Of a DNA stretch of 64,000 bases, positions 10,850 through 21,100 are shown in pieces. A model generated the notes under the pieces. The model worked only from the letters and a program-made list of their open reading frames with translations. It searched no databases and was not told where the DNA came from. The stretch comes from Chara braunii (Eukaryota > Streptophyta > Charophyceae > Charales > Characeae), in the NCBI GenBank assembly GCA_003427395.1, contig BFEA01000079.1, positions 126,070 through 190,069 of the forward strand, in the 5' to 3' direction. Made by a program: the position numbers and the translations under genes. How positions within the stretch are numbered: the stretch's first letter is position 1; each line of letters starts with the position of its first letter.

Positions 10850-10935
<86 letters not shown>
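10328..10935 (+). mobile_element. 3' LTR of element B, truncated by gap
   Basis: Begins like H's 3' LTR: the sequence before and across the start (gacctc..att..ggcc, then aaaggatt) matches 56,080-56,125. It ends in a GA microsatellite that runs into the assembly gap, exactly where the LTR end at 1-288 and the H LTR carry GA tracts. The missing tail is therefore probably in the gap. Start is provisional because this copy begins TA rather than TG. Confidence 0.5.
10850..10935. repeat. (GA)n microsatellite
   Basis: About 85 bases of pure GA repeat ending at an N run; true length unknown. Confidence 0.97.
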
Positions 10936-11125
10936 NNNNNNNNNNNNNNNNNNNNNNNNNNNNNNNNNNNNNNNNNNNNNNNNNNNNNNNNNNNNNNNNN
11001 NNNNNNNNNNNNNNNNNNNNNNNNNNNNNNNNNNNNNNNNNNNNNNNNNNNNNNNNNNNNNNNNNNNNNNNNNNNNNNNNNNNNNNNNNNNNNNNNNNNN
11101 NNNNNNNNNNNNNNNNNNNNNNNNN
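10936..11125. other. assembly gap (N)
   Basis: 190 undetermined bases bounded by GA repeat on the left and a poly-A run on the right. Sequence continuity across it cannot be assumed. Confidence 0.99.
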
Positions 11126-11560
11126 AAAAAAAAAAAAAAAAAAAAAAAACATGGGACTGACCCGCAGGTAATTCAAGAATTTCATTCATCTGATTCATCT
11201 GGATTCCAACTCAGGTCTCCATTCCTACAGAAATTCAAAAGTCCAATCAAAAGTACCCCGGAATTACAGGGAATGTTGACCCCGGCTAAACGGTAACTCA
11301 GCTGTAAACAGTGAAGAGTGGAAGGGTGTTGAGCAGATACTTCAAAAAAAAAACAGAAAAAGCATGGGACTGACCCGCAGGCAATTCAAGAATTTCATTC
11401 ATCTGATTCATCTGGATTCCAACTCAGGTCTCCATTCCTACAGAAATTCAAAAGTCCAATCGAAAGTACCTCGGAACTACAGGGAATGTTGACCTCGGCT
11501 AAACGGTAACTCAGCTGTAAACAGTGAGGAGTGGAAGGGTGTTGAGCAGATACTCAAACG
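11126..11560. repeat. 213-bp direct tandem repeat, two copies
   Basis: Each copy starts with an A-rich run followed by 'catgggactgacccgcagg' and ends near 'gttgagcagatact'; the offset is 213 bases (11,150 to 11,363). A diverged third piece follows (11,561-11,645: 'cacctgtagacagtgagttgtggaag'). A relative lies at 63,494-63,580. The A-run plus repeat could be the end of a retroposed element. No coding signal. Confidence 0.9.
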
Positions 11561-11645
11561 TCACCAGAGGGGATGCTGGCCCCAGCTACAGAACGACTCA
11601 CCTGTAGACAGTGAGTTGTGGAAGGGTCTTGTACAGGTATTCTGC

Positions 11646-12269
11646 CGCAAACTTGAGAAACTCAGAATTATTGGTTGCCATCCGAAACAAAGCTCTGCTT
11701 CTGAACAATACAAACAGCAACTTCACTTATATAGGTATAACACACGAAATGAGTTGAGTGCCCCACTTGTCTTGCGAATTTAACACCTGCAAAAGCAGCA
11801 GAGATTCAAGGCCAGACAGCATGCCAGGAATAGAACAAAATATAAGTCACAAGACCATCCATGTGCAAGCCAGCACCTGTGCCTACAACGTGGTAAGGCT
11901 GCCTGGCCTGGCCAACGAGCTGGTTTTCCTGCCTGGACAGATCCCAGGACGGCTATCTGGCAAATCTGCACAACTGAAAAAGACATAAGGATACAAACTT
12001 GAAATGATCCGCCACTGCAGGCTGAGTGTTCCCAAGCTGGGTCCTGTTGTATTTTGCTGGTACTTTTCCGAAAACTTATCTCATCACAAGAGTTGGATAA
12101 AAAAACGAACAACTAAAAAAAAAAAAGAAAAAAAAAAACACTATGGATGTGAAAGCAGGTGGATACAGAATCTTCAGTACATCTGTGAGTATGCCCTTAG
12201 TGAGGGCGTTACAATGGCCTAGTCAGATTCAAAAAAAAAAACAGGGAAAAGAAATAGAAACCTAGGAAG
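11646..12269. other. unassigned sequence left of element C
   Basis: No gene recognised. It holds A-runs (12,113-12,140; 12,231-12,241) and a dyad with GCCCTtaGTGAGGGC at 12,192-12,207, related to the units at 37.98 kb and 38.1 kb. Confidence 0.5.
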
Positions 12270-13208
12270 TGCAAGGAAAATGAGCGATAGCGAACTTCAG
12301 AAACCAAGAAGAGTAATACACCTGAGACCAGATAGTCGTGACCTCGAACCAAAAGCAGAATTGCANCANGAGTNCCACCAAATAAGAGCACAGCAAAAGC
12401 TCATGAGTGACAATGTTCGAATAGCCTCATCATCATCAACAAAGAACCAATGTCGACATCCTATCTGGCGCTCTGCACCCAGACTACAAATGGCAGATCC
12501 TATCCAGCCTGTCTACAATGCCGCTGGTGACATCAACAGCTCCCCGAAGTACGAGCAGATCTCGGCCAATGCCGTTCGCCTCAAGCACCAGATATGTCTC
12601 TCGTATCACTCACAACCTCGATCCCCCACTCACAGATGCCACATGCACCCAAGGAGCACCATGTGTCCCATCTAGCTTACAGCAGCGCAGCTCGGCTATG
12701 GCTGCCTGCTCATCCAGCTCTCCCGTGAGCGCTTGAGCGCTGGCCAGCGTTAGCGAAGCAGCTCTTGCACAGCACGCAGTCAGTGCCCGAATATCGAATG
12801 CATGGGCAGGCACTTTCCTAAATGGAAGTGGCCTGCCTGCTTGCGTGTGCAGCCTGGCTGCGCTGGGCCCCTGCCCAGAAGCTTCCGGTAGGCCCAGAGA
12901 GGCTGAGCCGCAGTCCAAACAAATCAGGCCCTGGGCCTGTGATGGTTGCCCGTGCCCAACTGCCTGCGGCCTGTGTTCGGTCCATGTTACGAATCTGGCC
13001 CAGGCCTGCCTCGGTTACATTCAAAAGAGGAAGCCGGGGCCTGGGCGCTCTTAACCAACTGGCGCTGCGCAACTGCCTGCATTCACCCAGTTGCGCGGTG
13101 ACCCCAAAATAGGCCTGTAGGCCCCAGGTCGAGCCTACCTTCACTTAGGGCGGCTGACTGTACAGAGAATAGGGCCCAGTAGGGCAGATCAAGGCCTTGA
13201 GCCTCGCA
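12270..13208 (-). mobile_element. 3' LTR of element C
   Basis: Matches 27,841-28,788 along its length and the more diverged LTR at 29,360-30,295. On the minus strand it starts TGCGAGG directly after a purine tract and ends TTCCTTGCA. Its first half is rich in GGCC/GGGCC. Four isolated ambiguous bases lie at 12,366-12,374. Confidence 0.92.
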
Positions 13209-13219
13209 TTCCCTCCTCC
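13209..13219 (-). other. polypurine tract of element C
   Basis: GGAGGAGGGAA on the minus strand abuts the LTR start. The same 11 bases precede element E's LTR at 30,296-30,306. It would prime plus-strand cDNA. Confidence 0.85.
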
Positions 13220-13283
13220 ATACTTCGCTAGTCCTCTGAGAAGTTCATTCAATCTGGCGCTTTCCTTTCTGCAGCAACTTCTC

Positions 13284-13583
13284 TTAGTGGGCGACAACCT
13301 GCGGTGCAATCTGCATTAGTTCCTCCCGTGTGAACCATCTATCCTCCTTTGGATCAGTGTGATGTCTGAACCGAACTCGGTACTGCAGCTTCGGCTTCGG
13401 AGGATGTCCCCTGCCTGTCGGTCTTGGAACCGGCATTTCCCTGTGTTCCACGATGTCATCGACGTCGACCTCTCCGTCCATGGTTGGGGGCAGCATTGAG
13501 CGACGAGTGGGAAACTGATCAGTTTCTTTGGACGGTGCAAACTTAGAGGCGTGAAAAACAGGGTAGGTACGAAGGTGTCCAGG
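13284..13583 (-). pseudogene. pol: element C integrase C-terminus and chromodomain
   Basis: Read on the minus strand from 13,583: HLRTYP-type sequence (one frame), then PPTMDGEVDVDDIVEHREMPVPRP, a Lys/Pro linker and the chromodomain-like end FRHHTDPKEDRWFTREEL-x-APQVV. This is the direct continuation of the integrase that stops at 20,333 on the other side of element D. The final W-F-T-R-E-E-L block occurs in D, E and G too. Confidence 0.88.
13580..13583. other. target-site duplication of element D, left (CAGG)
   Basis: CAGG here and at 20,329-20,332 flank element D. Deleting D with one CAGG rejoins element C in frame (…RIPG/HLRTYP…), which fixes the duplication as four bases. Confidence 0.9.
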
Positions 13584-14847
13584 TGCAATGACTTGCTGTT
13601 TTCTGGTCGCCTGTAGCCTCTCTCTGTCGAGGCTGTACTATAGGTAGGACAGATTCGAAATTTTGTTTGGCTGAGGGCTAACCGAGAGACCTACCCATGA
13701 GGGAAATTTGTGAGGGACACATCTGCAAATCCAGGAAAATACAGGCCCGGTACTAACAGGATTCCCTACAGCTACCCTAACTGCGAATAGCAGGCCGGGC
13801 TACCCCTAGGACAGACAGGCCCTAAGGGCCTAATATGATAGACGGTCCTATAGCCTATAGCCGGGTCCGGTAGAGGCCGAGAGGCAGAAACAGATACTGT
13901 ACCGGTCGGTCAGTCAGTCCGGTCTAGGTCGAGTCTAGGCTAGTGGTAGTATATACATAGGGTGGGCACATCGGTTCAGGGCTTTTTGCAGTTGGTACCG
14001 AGTACATCGCTGCTGCGCTACGCGTGAACCGGAAGTGGTGACGGTTCATCGTGGAAGGAGACGGGCATAACCAGACCTTCGGAGCGCCGGCCATAGCTGG
14101 GACCTGCGCTGTACTCTGCCAGCACGCAGGGGCTGACAGAGGTCTGGGTTATCGAGGTCTGCTGGAGGCGAGAGAGATTGGTGCCCTGCCGGACCCTCCT
14201 CCGGAGTGGGGTTCCAGGGTGTTGGCGCTGCAGCCATAGCTGCAGCTCTCTTCCTCAGAGGTCATCTTGTCAGGGTTTGGTGGCGCTGCTGCAGACTTCC
14301 ACCCGGGAAGTCTTCCGACACCTCGTCATCATCAGATACCGTGGTGCTGGTCTTCTTCTTCACCCTCTAAGTGGCGCTTGGCCTCAGAGGCCTGTTTCAG
14401 GGTGGCGCTTCCCTCAGGAGGCTGTATCTGGGTGGCGCTTGATGTTTCAGGGGCTCAGGGGTGTTACGGGTGTTAATCAGGGTTGGGGAGTGAAGCGCTG
14501 CTCATTTCTGAGCAGCGCACTGTAGTTCTGAAGTTATCCTGACAATTCGAGACTCTGAGTTTAATAGACAGTGTATAACTGGGTTGGGACTATCATCGTT
14601 TCATTGTTTTCCTGGATGTGATCTGCTCGGCTTTTCTCTATGACTGGTTGTGAGGATTGAGTGGAGTGAATTGCACTTTCAGTGTACCCTGTCATATCGC
14701 ATGGTCAAGTCTTCCGCTGTGTTATCTCTCCCTGTGCGGTGTGATACTCCTATCCTCTCCCCTTCCTTCTGTGAATGTATGGGCATACCTGGAAGTCTCT
14801 GTGAGTGAGTGTTGGCCTTCAGGCAACAAACAACCAGAATCATAAGA
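13584..14847 (+). mobile_element. 5' LTR of element D
   Basis: Starts TGCAATGACTTGC, ends aatcataaga (3' LTR ends aatcataaca). A TATA-like GTATATACATAG lies about 360 bases in, a plausible U3 promoter. The short frames within have no recognisable product. Confidence 0.93.
13948..13960 (+). promoter_or_regulatory. TATA-like element in D LTR
   Basis: The AT-rich TATATACATAG motif stands in GC-rich surroundings and recurs in the 3' LTR (19,500-19,512). Role as RNA polymerase II TATA box is inferred from position and composition only. Confidence 0.35.
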
Positions 14848-14849
14848 GT

Positions 14850-14863
14850 TGGTATCAGAGCCC
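14850..14863 (+). other. primer-binding site of element D
   Basis: TGGTATCAGAGCCC, the standard plant initiator-tRNA-Met primer site, two bases after the LTR. Confidence 0.95.
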
Positions 14864-14869
14864 TCCACC

Positions 14870-15227
14870 TGGGACTGCCTCATCATCTACTGCAGATTCT
14901 GCTGTTCTTGCCCTGGCTGATGCTTTGATGGGCCTGACAAAGGGCAAGGCCCCAGCCCAGAAAGCATCAACCAGTAAACAGGGGAAAGGAAAGGGACGTG
15001 CCTCTTCCCCTGGGGCCCAGAGAGTACCTCTACCACGTGACGTCCAATGGCCAGCTCATCCCCTTGATCCTTCCATCTTCCCCTGGCATGCACTCAGGAT
15101 CCAGGAGGGGGTATGGAGGAAGAAAAAGGACAAGGGGGTATGCCTGAGATGCGAGGGGGACCATTTCTTAAAAGACTGTCTCAGCATGCCTCGTAGGTCT
15201 ACAAGCAACTCTAGTTCAAAAAACTAG
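14870..15227 (+). pseudogene. gag: element D gag remnant with zinc knuckle
   Basis: About 118 codons only. It is Ser/Ala/Lys-rich at first, then has a knuckle at about 15,143-15,185 reading CLRC-x3-H-x4-C, one residue shorter in the middle than the canonical CX2CX4HX4C. Ty3 Gag proteins normally run several hundred residues before the knuckle. Here the knuckle lies only about 280 bases after the primer site, so the capsid region is missing. The element either lost it by deletion or was a derivative using Gag from relatives. Ends at TAG 15,225. Confidence 0.75.
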
Positions 15228-15238
15228 AGCAGATAGAG

Positions 15239-15816
15239 GTGGAAGCAGCAACTCCTTCCACCAGTGCTGATTCACTTTCTGATGAAGGTGGATCTTCACA
15301 TTCTCTCACTGGTTCTTCTATCTCTGGGCTTTCACTTTTGAAGACTCTGAGTTGGATGAGACGTGGGAGGAGGAGGATGCTCAGTGCCTTGCTGATCTTT
15401 TCACGTCCTTGCAGGAAAAGAAGAAAAAGCATAAGTATGAACTCATCCTGCTTTGACCCTTCATCCTGGGAGCCAAGATCAAAGGGCTCTTAGACTGTGG
15501 GGCTACTCGCAGCTTCATCTCTCCCAAGGCTGTCAGCAAGCTGCACTTGGATCAGAGGTTGGTGAAATTGCGACAACCTTTAAACGTGCGCATTGGAGAC
15601 TCTTCCACAGTCAGGATCACTTCTGCTGTCAAGGGCCTACCTGTGTCCTTTGACAAGCAGGGAGAAGTCAGGCATCGCCTGAACTTCTATGTCTTTCCTC
15701 ACGTCCCCTTTGACGTTGTCTTCTCTATGCAGTGGCTTGGTGCCACCAACCCTAGGATTGACTGACGGATCCCCAGGGTTGAGCTACCTGACCGGCATAG
15801 AGTATATCGCCCTTGC
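15239..15816 (+). pseudogene. pol: element D protease
   Basis: The retropepsin is readable from about 15,467 to 15,765. The catalytic triplet is D-C-G (LLDCGATRSFIS, near 15,490-15,525) where the family has D-S/T-G. The closing motif is FDVVFSMQWL. A stop lies just upstream of the protease at about 15,453 (TGA), and a TGA at 15,763 replaces the Trp codon of the usual I-D-W motif. Acidic linker sequence precedes it in another frame. The Cys substitution would probably impair activity. Confidence 0.85.
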
Positions 15817-17577
15817 ATGCTCGCTGATGAGTATCATCCGGCCAGCAGCTGTTATTGCATGAGTGCTCGCAAATTTTTGCGATTCTCACGCCAAACTGAC
15901 CACGCCCGTCTGTTCGTGGCTTATGTCAAACAGACTGACGTGGAGACTGCTCCCTGTCCCTCTCAGATTCAGCAGGTTGTAGATCGTTTCTCAGATCTTA
16001 TGGAGGATCCTACTGGACTTGTTCATAGGCCGACCAAACAGAAGATTGAGATCCTGCCTGGTTCGGTCTCTCCCAAAGGCCGAGTCTACAGGATGTCCCC
16101 TACTGAACTTGAAGAGCTCAGGAGACGGTTAGAGACCTTGACCAGCAAGGGCTGGATCAGGCCCAGCACATCTGAGTTTGGGGCACCATTCCTCTTTGTT
16201 CCGAAAGGGAATGGTGAGTTCGGGATGTGCGTGGACTATAGAGGTCTCAACAAAATCACGAGGAAGTCTACAGAGCCCCTTCCTCGCATTGATGACCTGT
16301 TGGACATGGCGCAGGGCTGTACCATCTTTACCAAGATCGATCTCAAATCTGGCTATCACCAGATTGAGATGGTTGAAGGCGATGTCCAGAAGACAACCTT
16401 CAAAACCAGGTATGGCATATATGAGTACTTGGTTATGCCATTCGGTCTCTGCAATGCCCCAGGCACCTCCCAAACAGAGATGCATCGCATACTCAAGCCT
16501 TATCTGGAGAAGTTCGTAGTTGTCTACCTGGATGATATCTTGATATTCAATCGTTCTATCCAGAAGCATGCGCAACATCTGGCTCTGGTCCTTCAGGCCT
16601 TACGTGACAACCAGTACAAGATCAACAAAGAGAAGTCCTCTTTTGGGGTTCCCTCTGTAGTCTATCTGGGTCACGTCATTTCTGGAGAGGGGTTGGCTCC
16701 TGAAGCAATGAAAGTTGTTGCAGTTCAGGATTGGCCACGACCTGCTAACATTCGTGATGTCTGGACTTTCTTGGGGCTTGCATCCTACTACAGGAAGTTC
16801 ATTAAGAACTTTTCTGCGATCGCAGCACCCCTGACTGATCTTACAAAGAAAGACACTTCCTTTCTTTGGACATTAGCATGTCAGGAGGCTTTCACACGTC
16901 TCAAGGAGGCCTTGATTCGTGCCCCTGTTTTGAAGCTACCTGACCCTACCGTGTCTTTTGTGCTTACTACTAATGCTAGTCAGTATGGTGTAGGGGCGGT
17001 ACTTCAACAGGATGATGGGAATGGTCTGCAGCCTATCGAGTATATGAGCAAGAAGATCAAAACTAAGAAGTTGCAGGACTCTACCTATGAGAAAGAGCTT
17101 TATGCTCTTGTGTCAGCGCTCAAGCATTGGAAACACTTTCTCCTGGGCAGGCACTTCAAGATCTTTTCAGATCATTCCACCTTGCAGTGGATGAAGTCCC
17201 ACGGAGAGTTGAATGACAAGCTTGCTCGCTACATTCAGTTCATTGACATTTTTGACTTTGAATTGAAGCACAAGAAGGGCTGCTACAACCGAGTGGCAGA
17301 CGCCCTTTCTCGTAGGCCTGGTGTTTTTTTCCTCATCTCCTTTACTCACTCATTCGGAGAGAGGACCCGTCAGACCATTGCCCAGTTGCTGCCCCAGGAT
17401 GAGATTTTTGGGCCTATTGTGAGGAATCTCCAGGATGATCATGCCTTTGAACCAGGATATACTCTGGTCTCAGGTCTGCTGTACACATGCAGCAGAGGTG
17501 AGGAGCGTCTGTGCATTCCGCTAGACCGCAAGCTGAGAACACTTCTGATGTTAGAGTGTCATGATGCTCGTGTCACT
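15817..17577 (+). pseudogene. pol: element D reverse transcriptase and RNase H (long open frame)
   Basis: The longest open frame of the window: 668 codons to 17,823, correct up to about 17,577. It contains the RT fingers (FLFVPKGNGEFGMCVDYRGL), palm ([24 protein letters not shown]), the YLDD box ([11 protein letters not shown], about 16,515-16,550), thumb (FLGLASYYRKFI) and RNase H. In RNase H the first catalytic Asp is Asn (LTTNASQYG, about 16,965) while DHSTLQW and ADALSRR remain. The frame starts after the protease stop, so the ATG at 15,817 is an ORF artefact, not a natural start. Confidence 0.93.
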
Positions 17578-18420
17578 TTGGTGCCGTCAAATCTTATGCA
17601 GCCCTGTCGCAGCGCTTCTTCTGGAAGGAGATGCGGAGTGACATGCTACACTATGTGGAAACTTGTGAGTTATGCCAAAGGAACAAGGTTGTACGTCGAC
17701 CTCCCCTTGGCCTACTCAAACCACTACCTATCCCAGATGCACCTTCACAGTCAGTGTCTATTGATTTTACTTACTTGGGTAGGACTACACCTCGTGGTAT
17801 GCATCAGCGCATGGTATGTGTAGATCGGTTCTCCAAATATGCAGAGTTCATCCCCTTACCAGCTGAGGCTCGTGTGCCAGCCGTTCAGGCGGCGTTTGCT
17901 AACAGGTGGGTTACTCATCATGGACCACCCACCTCGATTGTCAGTGACAGAGATCCCCGGTTTTGCAACAATGAATGGCAATCCTACCGCAGGGACTACC
18001 TTCATTCACGCCTGGATATGACATCTGGTTGCCATCCTAAAGCCAATGGTCAGGCTGAGGTGATGAACCAGATTCTCTTCCAGCTGCTACGTCCTGTGAT
18101 CAGTCCAGATCAGCACGACTGAGATCTTCATTTGAGTCGTGCACAGCTTGTGTACAACACGTCAGTACACTCCTCTACTGGCTTCACACCCTACTGGTTG
18201 CACTGGGGTCCTGAGCCACGACAGCCTCTCGATGACACATCGACAAGGCTACCCCTACATTGACGTCTGGAATTGCAGAGTTCACCAGACGTTACCGTGT
18301 GGACATTGAGCGCGCCCGTGCTAACCTATTGAAGGCCCAAAAGGCAATGATTCAGCAGGCCAATAAGCACAGATGTCCCTCTACTATTCGCACAGGTGAC
18401 TGGGTGTGGGTACTCGGTTC
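17520..18420 (+). pseudogene. pol: element D integrase
   Basis: A frame shift between about 17,570 and 17,590 falls in the zinc-binding ECHD...GHFG segment. The +1 frame continues with YVETCELCQRN (second half of HHCC), the first core Asp (SVSIDFTYL), the second (SIVSDRDPRF) and Glu (KANGQAEVMNQ). All three D,D,E residues are present. A TGA replaces Trp at 18,119 (HD-stop-DLHLS) and another stop lies at 18,260. It would insert cDNA into the genome; broken here. Confidence 0.9.
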
Positions 18421-18805
18421 TGAGCTATCATGGGAGGAGGACATATCGCCTAAGCAGTTGCCACGATACATGGGTCCATGGCAGGTCTTAGATACAGTGG
18501 GAGCAGATCCGTTTGGACCATCCTACACAGTGGATGTCCCTCTGCTTCTACAAACCTACCCTATCTTCCATGCATCTAAGTTGTTGTCGTTCGCGCCAGC
18601 TGATGCGTTCCCAGACCGGCCTCCTCAGTTCGGTCCCCCAATCCCTGGCAAAGGGTATGAGGTCGAAACTGTGGAGGATGAGTCAGGTACAGGTCCAGAT
18701 AAGGAGTACCTTGTGAAGTTCTTGTACCAACCACATACTGAGGACCGCTGGTTTACTCGCAAGGAACTTCTGAAGACGGCCAAGTCTGTAATCCTCAAAT
18801 ATTAG
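18260..18805 (+). pseudogene. pol: element D integrase C-terminus and chromodomain-like tail
   Basis: An open frame from about 18,268 to TAG 18,803: helix-rich linker (RARANLLKAQKAMIQQANKH), the GPWQVLDTVGADPFGPSYTVD module, FHASKLL, then a chromodomain-like end with YLVKFLYQPHTEDRWFTRKEL. The last 130 coding bases are repeated downstream by the 247-bp duplication. Confidence 0.88.
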
Positions 18806-19167
18806 GCAACACAAAAAGGGGTATCCCTTCGACGCTCTACACGCCTACGCTCCTCGCTTCGGGGGAGGGTAGGTCTGCAATGACTTGCTGTTTTCTGGTC
18901 GCCTGTAGCCTCTCTCTGTCGAGGATGAGTCAGGTACAGGTCCAGATAAGGAGTACCTTGTGAAGTTCTTGTACCAGCCACATACTGAGGACCGCTGGTT
19001 TACTCGCAAGGAACTTCTGAAGACGGCCAAGTCTGTAATCCTCATATATTAGGCAACACAAAAAGAGGTATCCCTTCGACGCTCTGCACACCTACGCCCC
19101 TAGCTCGGAGTCCTCGCTCCGGGGGAGGGTAGGTCTGCAATGACTTGCTGTTTTCTGGTTGCCTGTA
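18674..19167 (+). repeat. 247-bp tandem duplication across chromodomain end and LTR start
   Basis: 18,674-18,920 recurs as 18,921-19,167. The unit holds the end of the chromodomain, the polypurine tract and the first 45-49 bases of the LTR. The junction is at GAGG, present both in the chromodomain and in the LTR (GTCGAGG), so a 4-bp microhomology joined them. The result is two polypurine tracts and a false LTR start at 18,876. Confidence 0.92.
19121..19135 (+). other. polypurine tract of element D
   Basis: GGGGGAGGGTAGGTC immediately before the 3' LTR. A second copy is at 18,861-18,875. Confidence 0.8.
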
Positions 19168-20328
19168 GCCTCTCTCTGTCGAGGTTGTACTATAGGTAGG
19201 ACAGATTCGAAATTTGTTTGGTTGAGGGCTAACCGAGAGACCTACCTGTGAGGGAAATTCGTGAGGGACACATCTGCAAATCCAAGAAAATACAGGCCCG
19301 GTACTAACAGGATTCCCTACAGCTACCCTAACTGCGAATAGCAGGCCCGGGCTACCCCTAGGACAGACAGGCCCTAAGGGCCTAATATGATAGACGGTCC
19401 TATAGCCTATAGCCGAGTCCGGCAGAGGCCGAGAGGCGGAAACAGATACGGTACCGGTCGGTGAGTCAGTCTGGCCTAGGTCGAGCCTAGGCTAGTGGTA
19501 GTATATAGATAGGATGGGCACATCGGTTCGGGGCTTTTGCAATTGGTGCCGAGTACATCGCTGCTGCGCTACACATGAACCGAAAGTGGTGACGGTTCAG
19601 CGTGGAAGGAGACAGGCATAGCCAGACCTTCGAAGCGTCGGCCATAGCTGGGACCTGCGTTGTACTCTGCCAACACGCAGGGGCTGACAGAGGTCTGGGT
19701 TATCGAGGTCTGCTAGAGGCGAGAGAGATTGGTGCCCTACCAGACCCTCCTCCAGAGTGGGGTTCCAGGCATTGGCACTGCAGCCATACCTGCAGCTCTC
19801 TTCCTCAGAGGTCATCTTGTCAGGGTTTGGTGGCGCTGCTGCAGACTTCCACCCGAGAAGTCTTCCGACACCTCGTCATCATCAGATATTGTGGCGTTGG
19901 TATTCTTCTTCACCCTCCGAGTGGCACTTGGCCTCAGAGGCCTGTTTCAGGGTGGCGCTTCCCTTAGGAGGCTGTATTTGGGTGGCGCTTGATGTTTCAG
20001 GGGCTCAGGGGTGCTACGGGTGTTAATCGGGTTGGGGAGTGAAGCGCTGCTCATTTCGCACGTTTTGAAGTTATCCTGACAATTCGAGACTCTAAGTTTA
20101 ATAAACAGTGTATAACTAGGTTGGGACTATCATCGTTTCATTGTTTTCCTGGATGTGATCTGCTCGACTTTTCTCTATCGCATGGTCAAGACTTCCGCTG
20201 TGCTATCTCTCACTGTGCGGTGTGATACTCCTATCCTCTCCCCTTCCTTCTGTGTATGTATGGGCATAGTTGGAAGTCTATGTGAGTGAGTGTTGGCCTT
20301 CAGGCAACAAACAACCAGAATCATAACA
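19136..20328 (+). mobile_element. 3' LTR of element D
   Basis: Same start and end as the 5' LTR. It lacks a block of about 55-60 bases present at about 14,640-14,700 and differs around 20,057-20,066. Target copy CAGG follows at 20,329-20,332. Confidence 0.93.
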
Positions 20329-21100
20329 CAGGGATCCGAATGACATAAGAGGGTCCGTCTGGTTCATTCCCAACTACATCCAGAACCTCCCATGGCCCAA
20401 AGTACTGTGGCATGAGCTTATGGGAGATCTCGTGCTCCTGTCCCAGTTCAGAAGCCTTGACCCAGACCCTGTCCCGCTGCTTGTTCTCGGATTCGATCAT
20501 CGCCGCCTGTGCTTTATGCATTTGTTCTACCGCCTACTGCATATGATTCTCATATCTATAGGCAAATTCGAAAGTGCCTGGAGTAGCAATGGGCTGGTTC
20601 TCAGGTAGCAGAAAGTCAAGAGGGAGTCTAGGTTTGAACATTAGTAGTAGGCTGTTAGGACTTACTCCCGTGGCACTATGAACTGCGTTGTTGTACATGC
20701 TGGCGATGAGAGCGAGATTTTCATCCCAGTCCACTGATTAGACTTAATGTAGTGCCTCAGCAAGTGTTGAACAGCGCGGTTCATCTGTTCTGCCTGTCCA
20801 TTTGCCTCCGGATGGTTTCCATATGTCATCTGCAGCTGCGTTCCTTGTTCGGTAGTTGTGGCCTTCCACAGATCAATGGTGAATCAGACATCCCTATCGC
20901 TGATTATAGACTTCGGCAGGCCAAAGTCTCTAACCCAGTTTCCTTAAATAGCATGATAACGTACTCGGTTTTTGATGTTTCTAGCATAGCTACTAATCTA
21001 GCATACTTACTAAATCTATCCACGATAACGTAGATGTACCTCATGCCACTCTTGCTGCTGACTAGCGTATCCATGAAGTCTATGGACAGGCTTTCACCAG
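20329..21100 (-). pseudogene. pol: element C integrase, catalytic core to C-terminus
   Basis: On the minus strand: first core Asp (SLSIDFMDTLV, about 21,095-21,130), SIISDRDV then a TGA where Arg of the usual V-R-F is expected (CGA to TGA, about 20,889), the Glu motif EANGQAEQMN (about 20,800), YNNAVHSATGV (about 20,690), then the GPWEVLDVVGNEPDGPSYVIRIP module up to 20,333. It is cut there by element D and continues at 13,583. A 58-bp direct duplication (21,061 and 21,119) covers the first Asp region and shifts the frame. Confidence 0.88.

Larger units (their letters stand above)
13584..20328 (+). mobile_element. Ty3/gypsy element D (complete, plus strand, nested in C)
   Basis: A 6,745-bp element with two LTRs (1,264 and 1,193 bp), primer site, short gag remnant, near-continuous pol, chromodomain and polypurine tract. 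Ends are TGCAATG...ATAACA with 4-bp target copies. The LTRs are very similar apart from an indel of roughly 55-60 bases near 14,640-14,700 and small changes, so it is the youngest large insertion in the window. It is inactive (nonsense codons, an integrase frameshift, and protease and RNase H catalytic changes). Confidence 0.95.

Noticed and set aside
10646-11198. Long frames across 10.9 kb
   Set aside because: They consist of translated N bases and GA repeat; artefacts of the gap.
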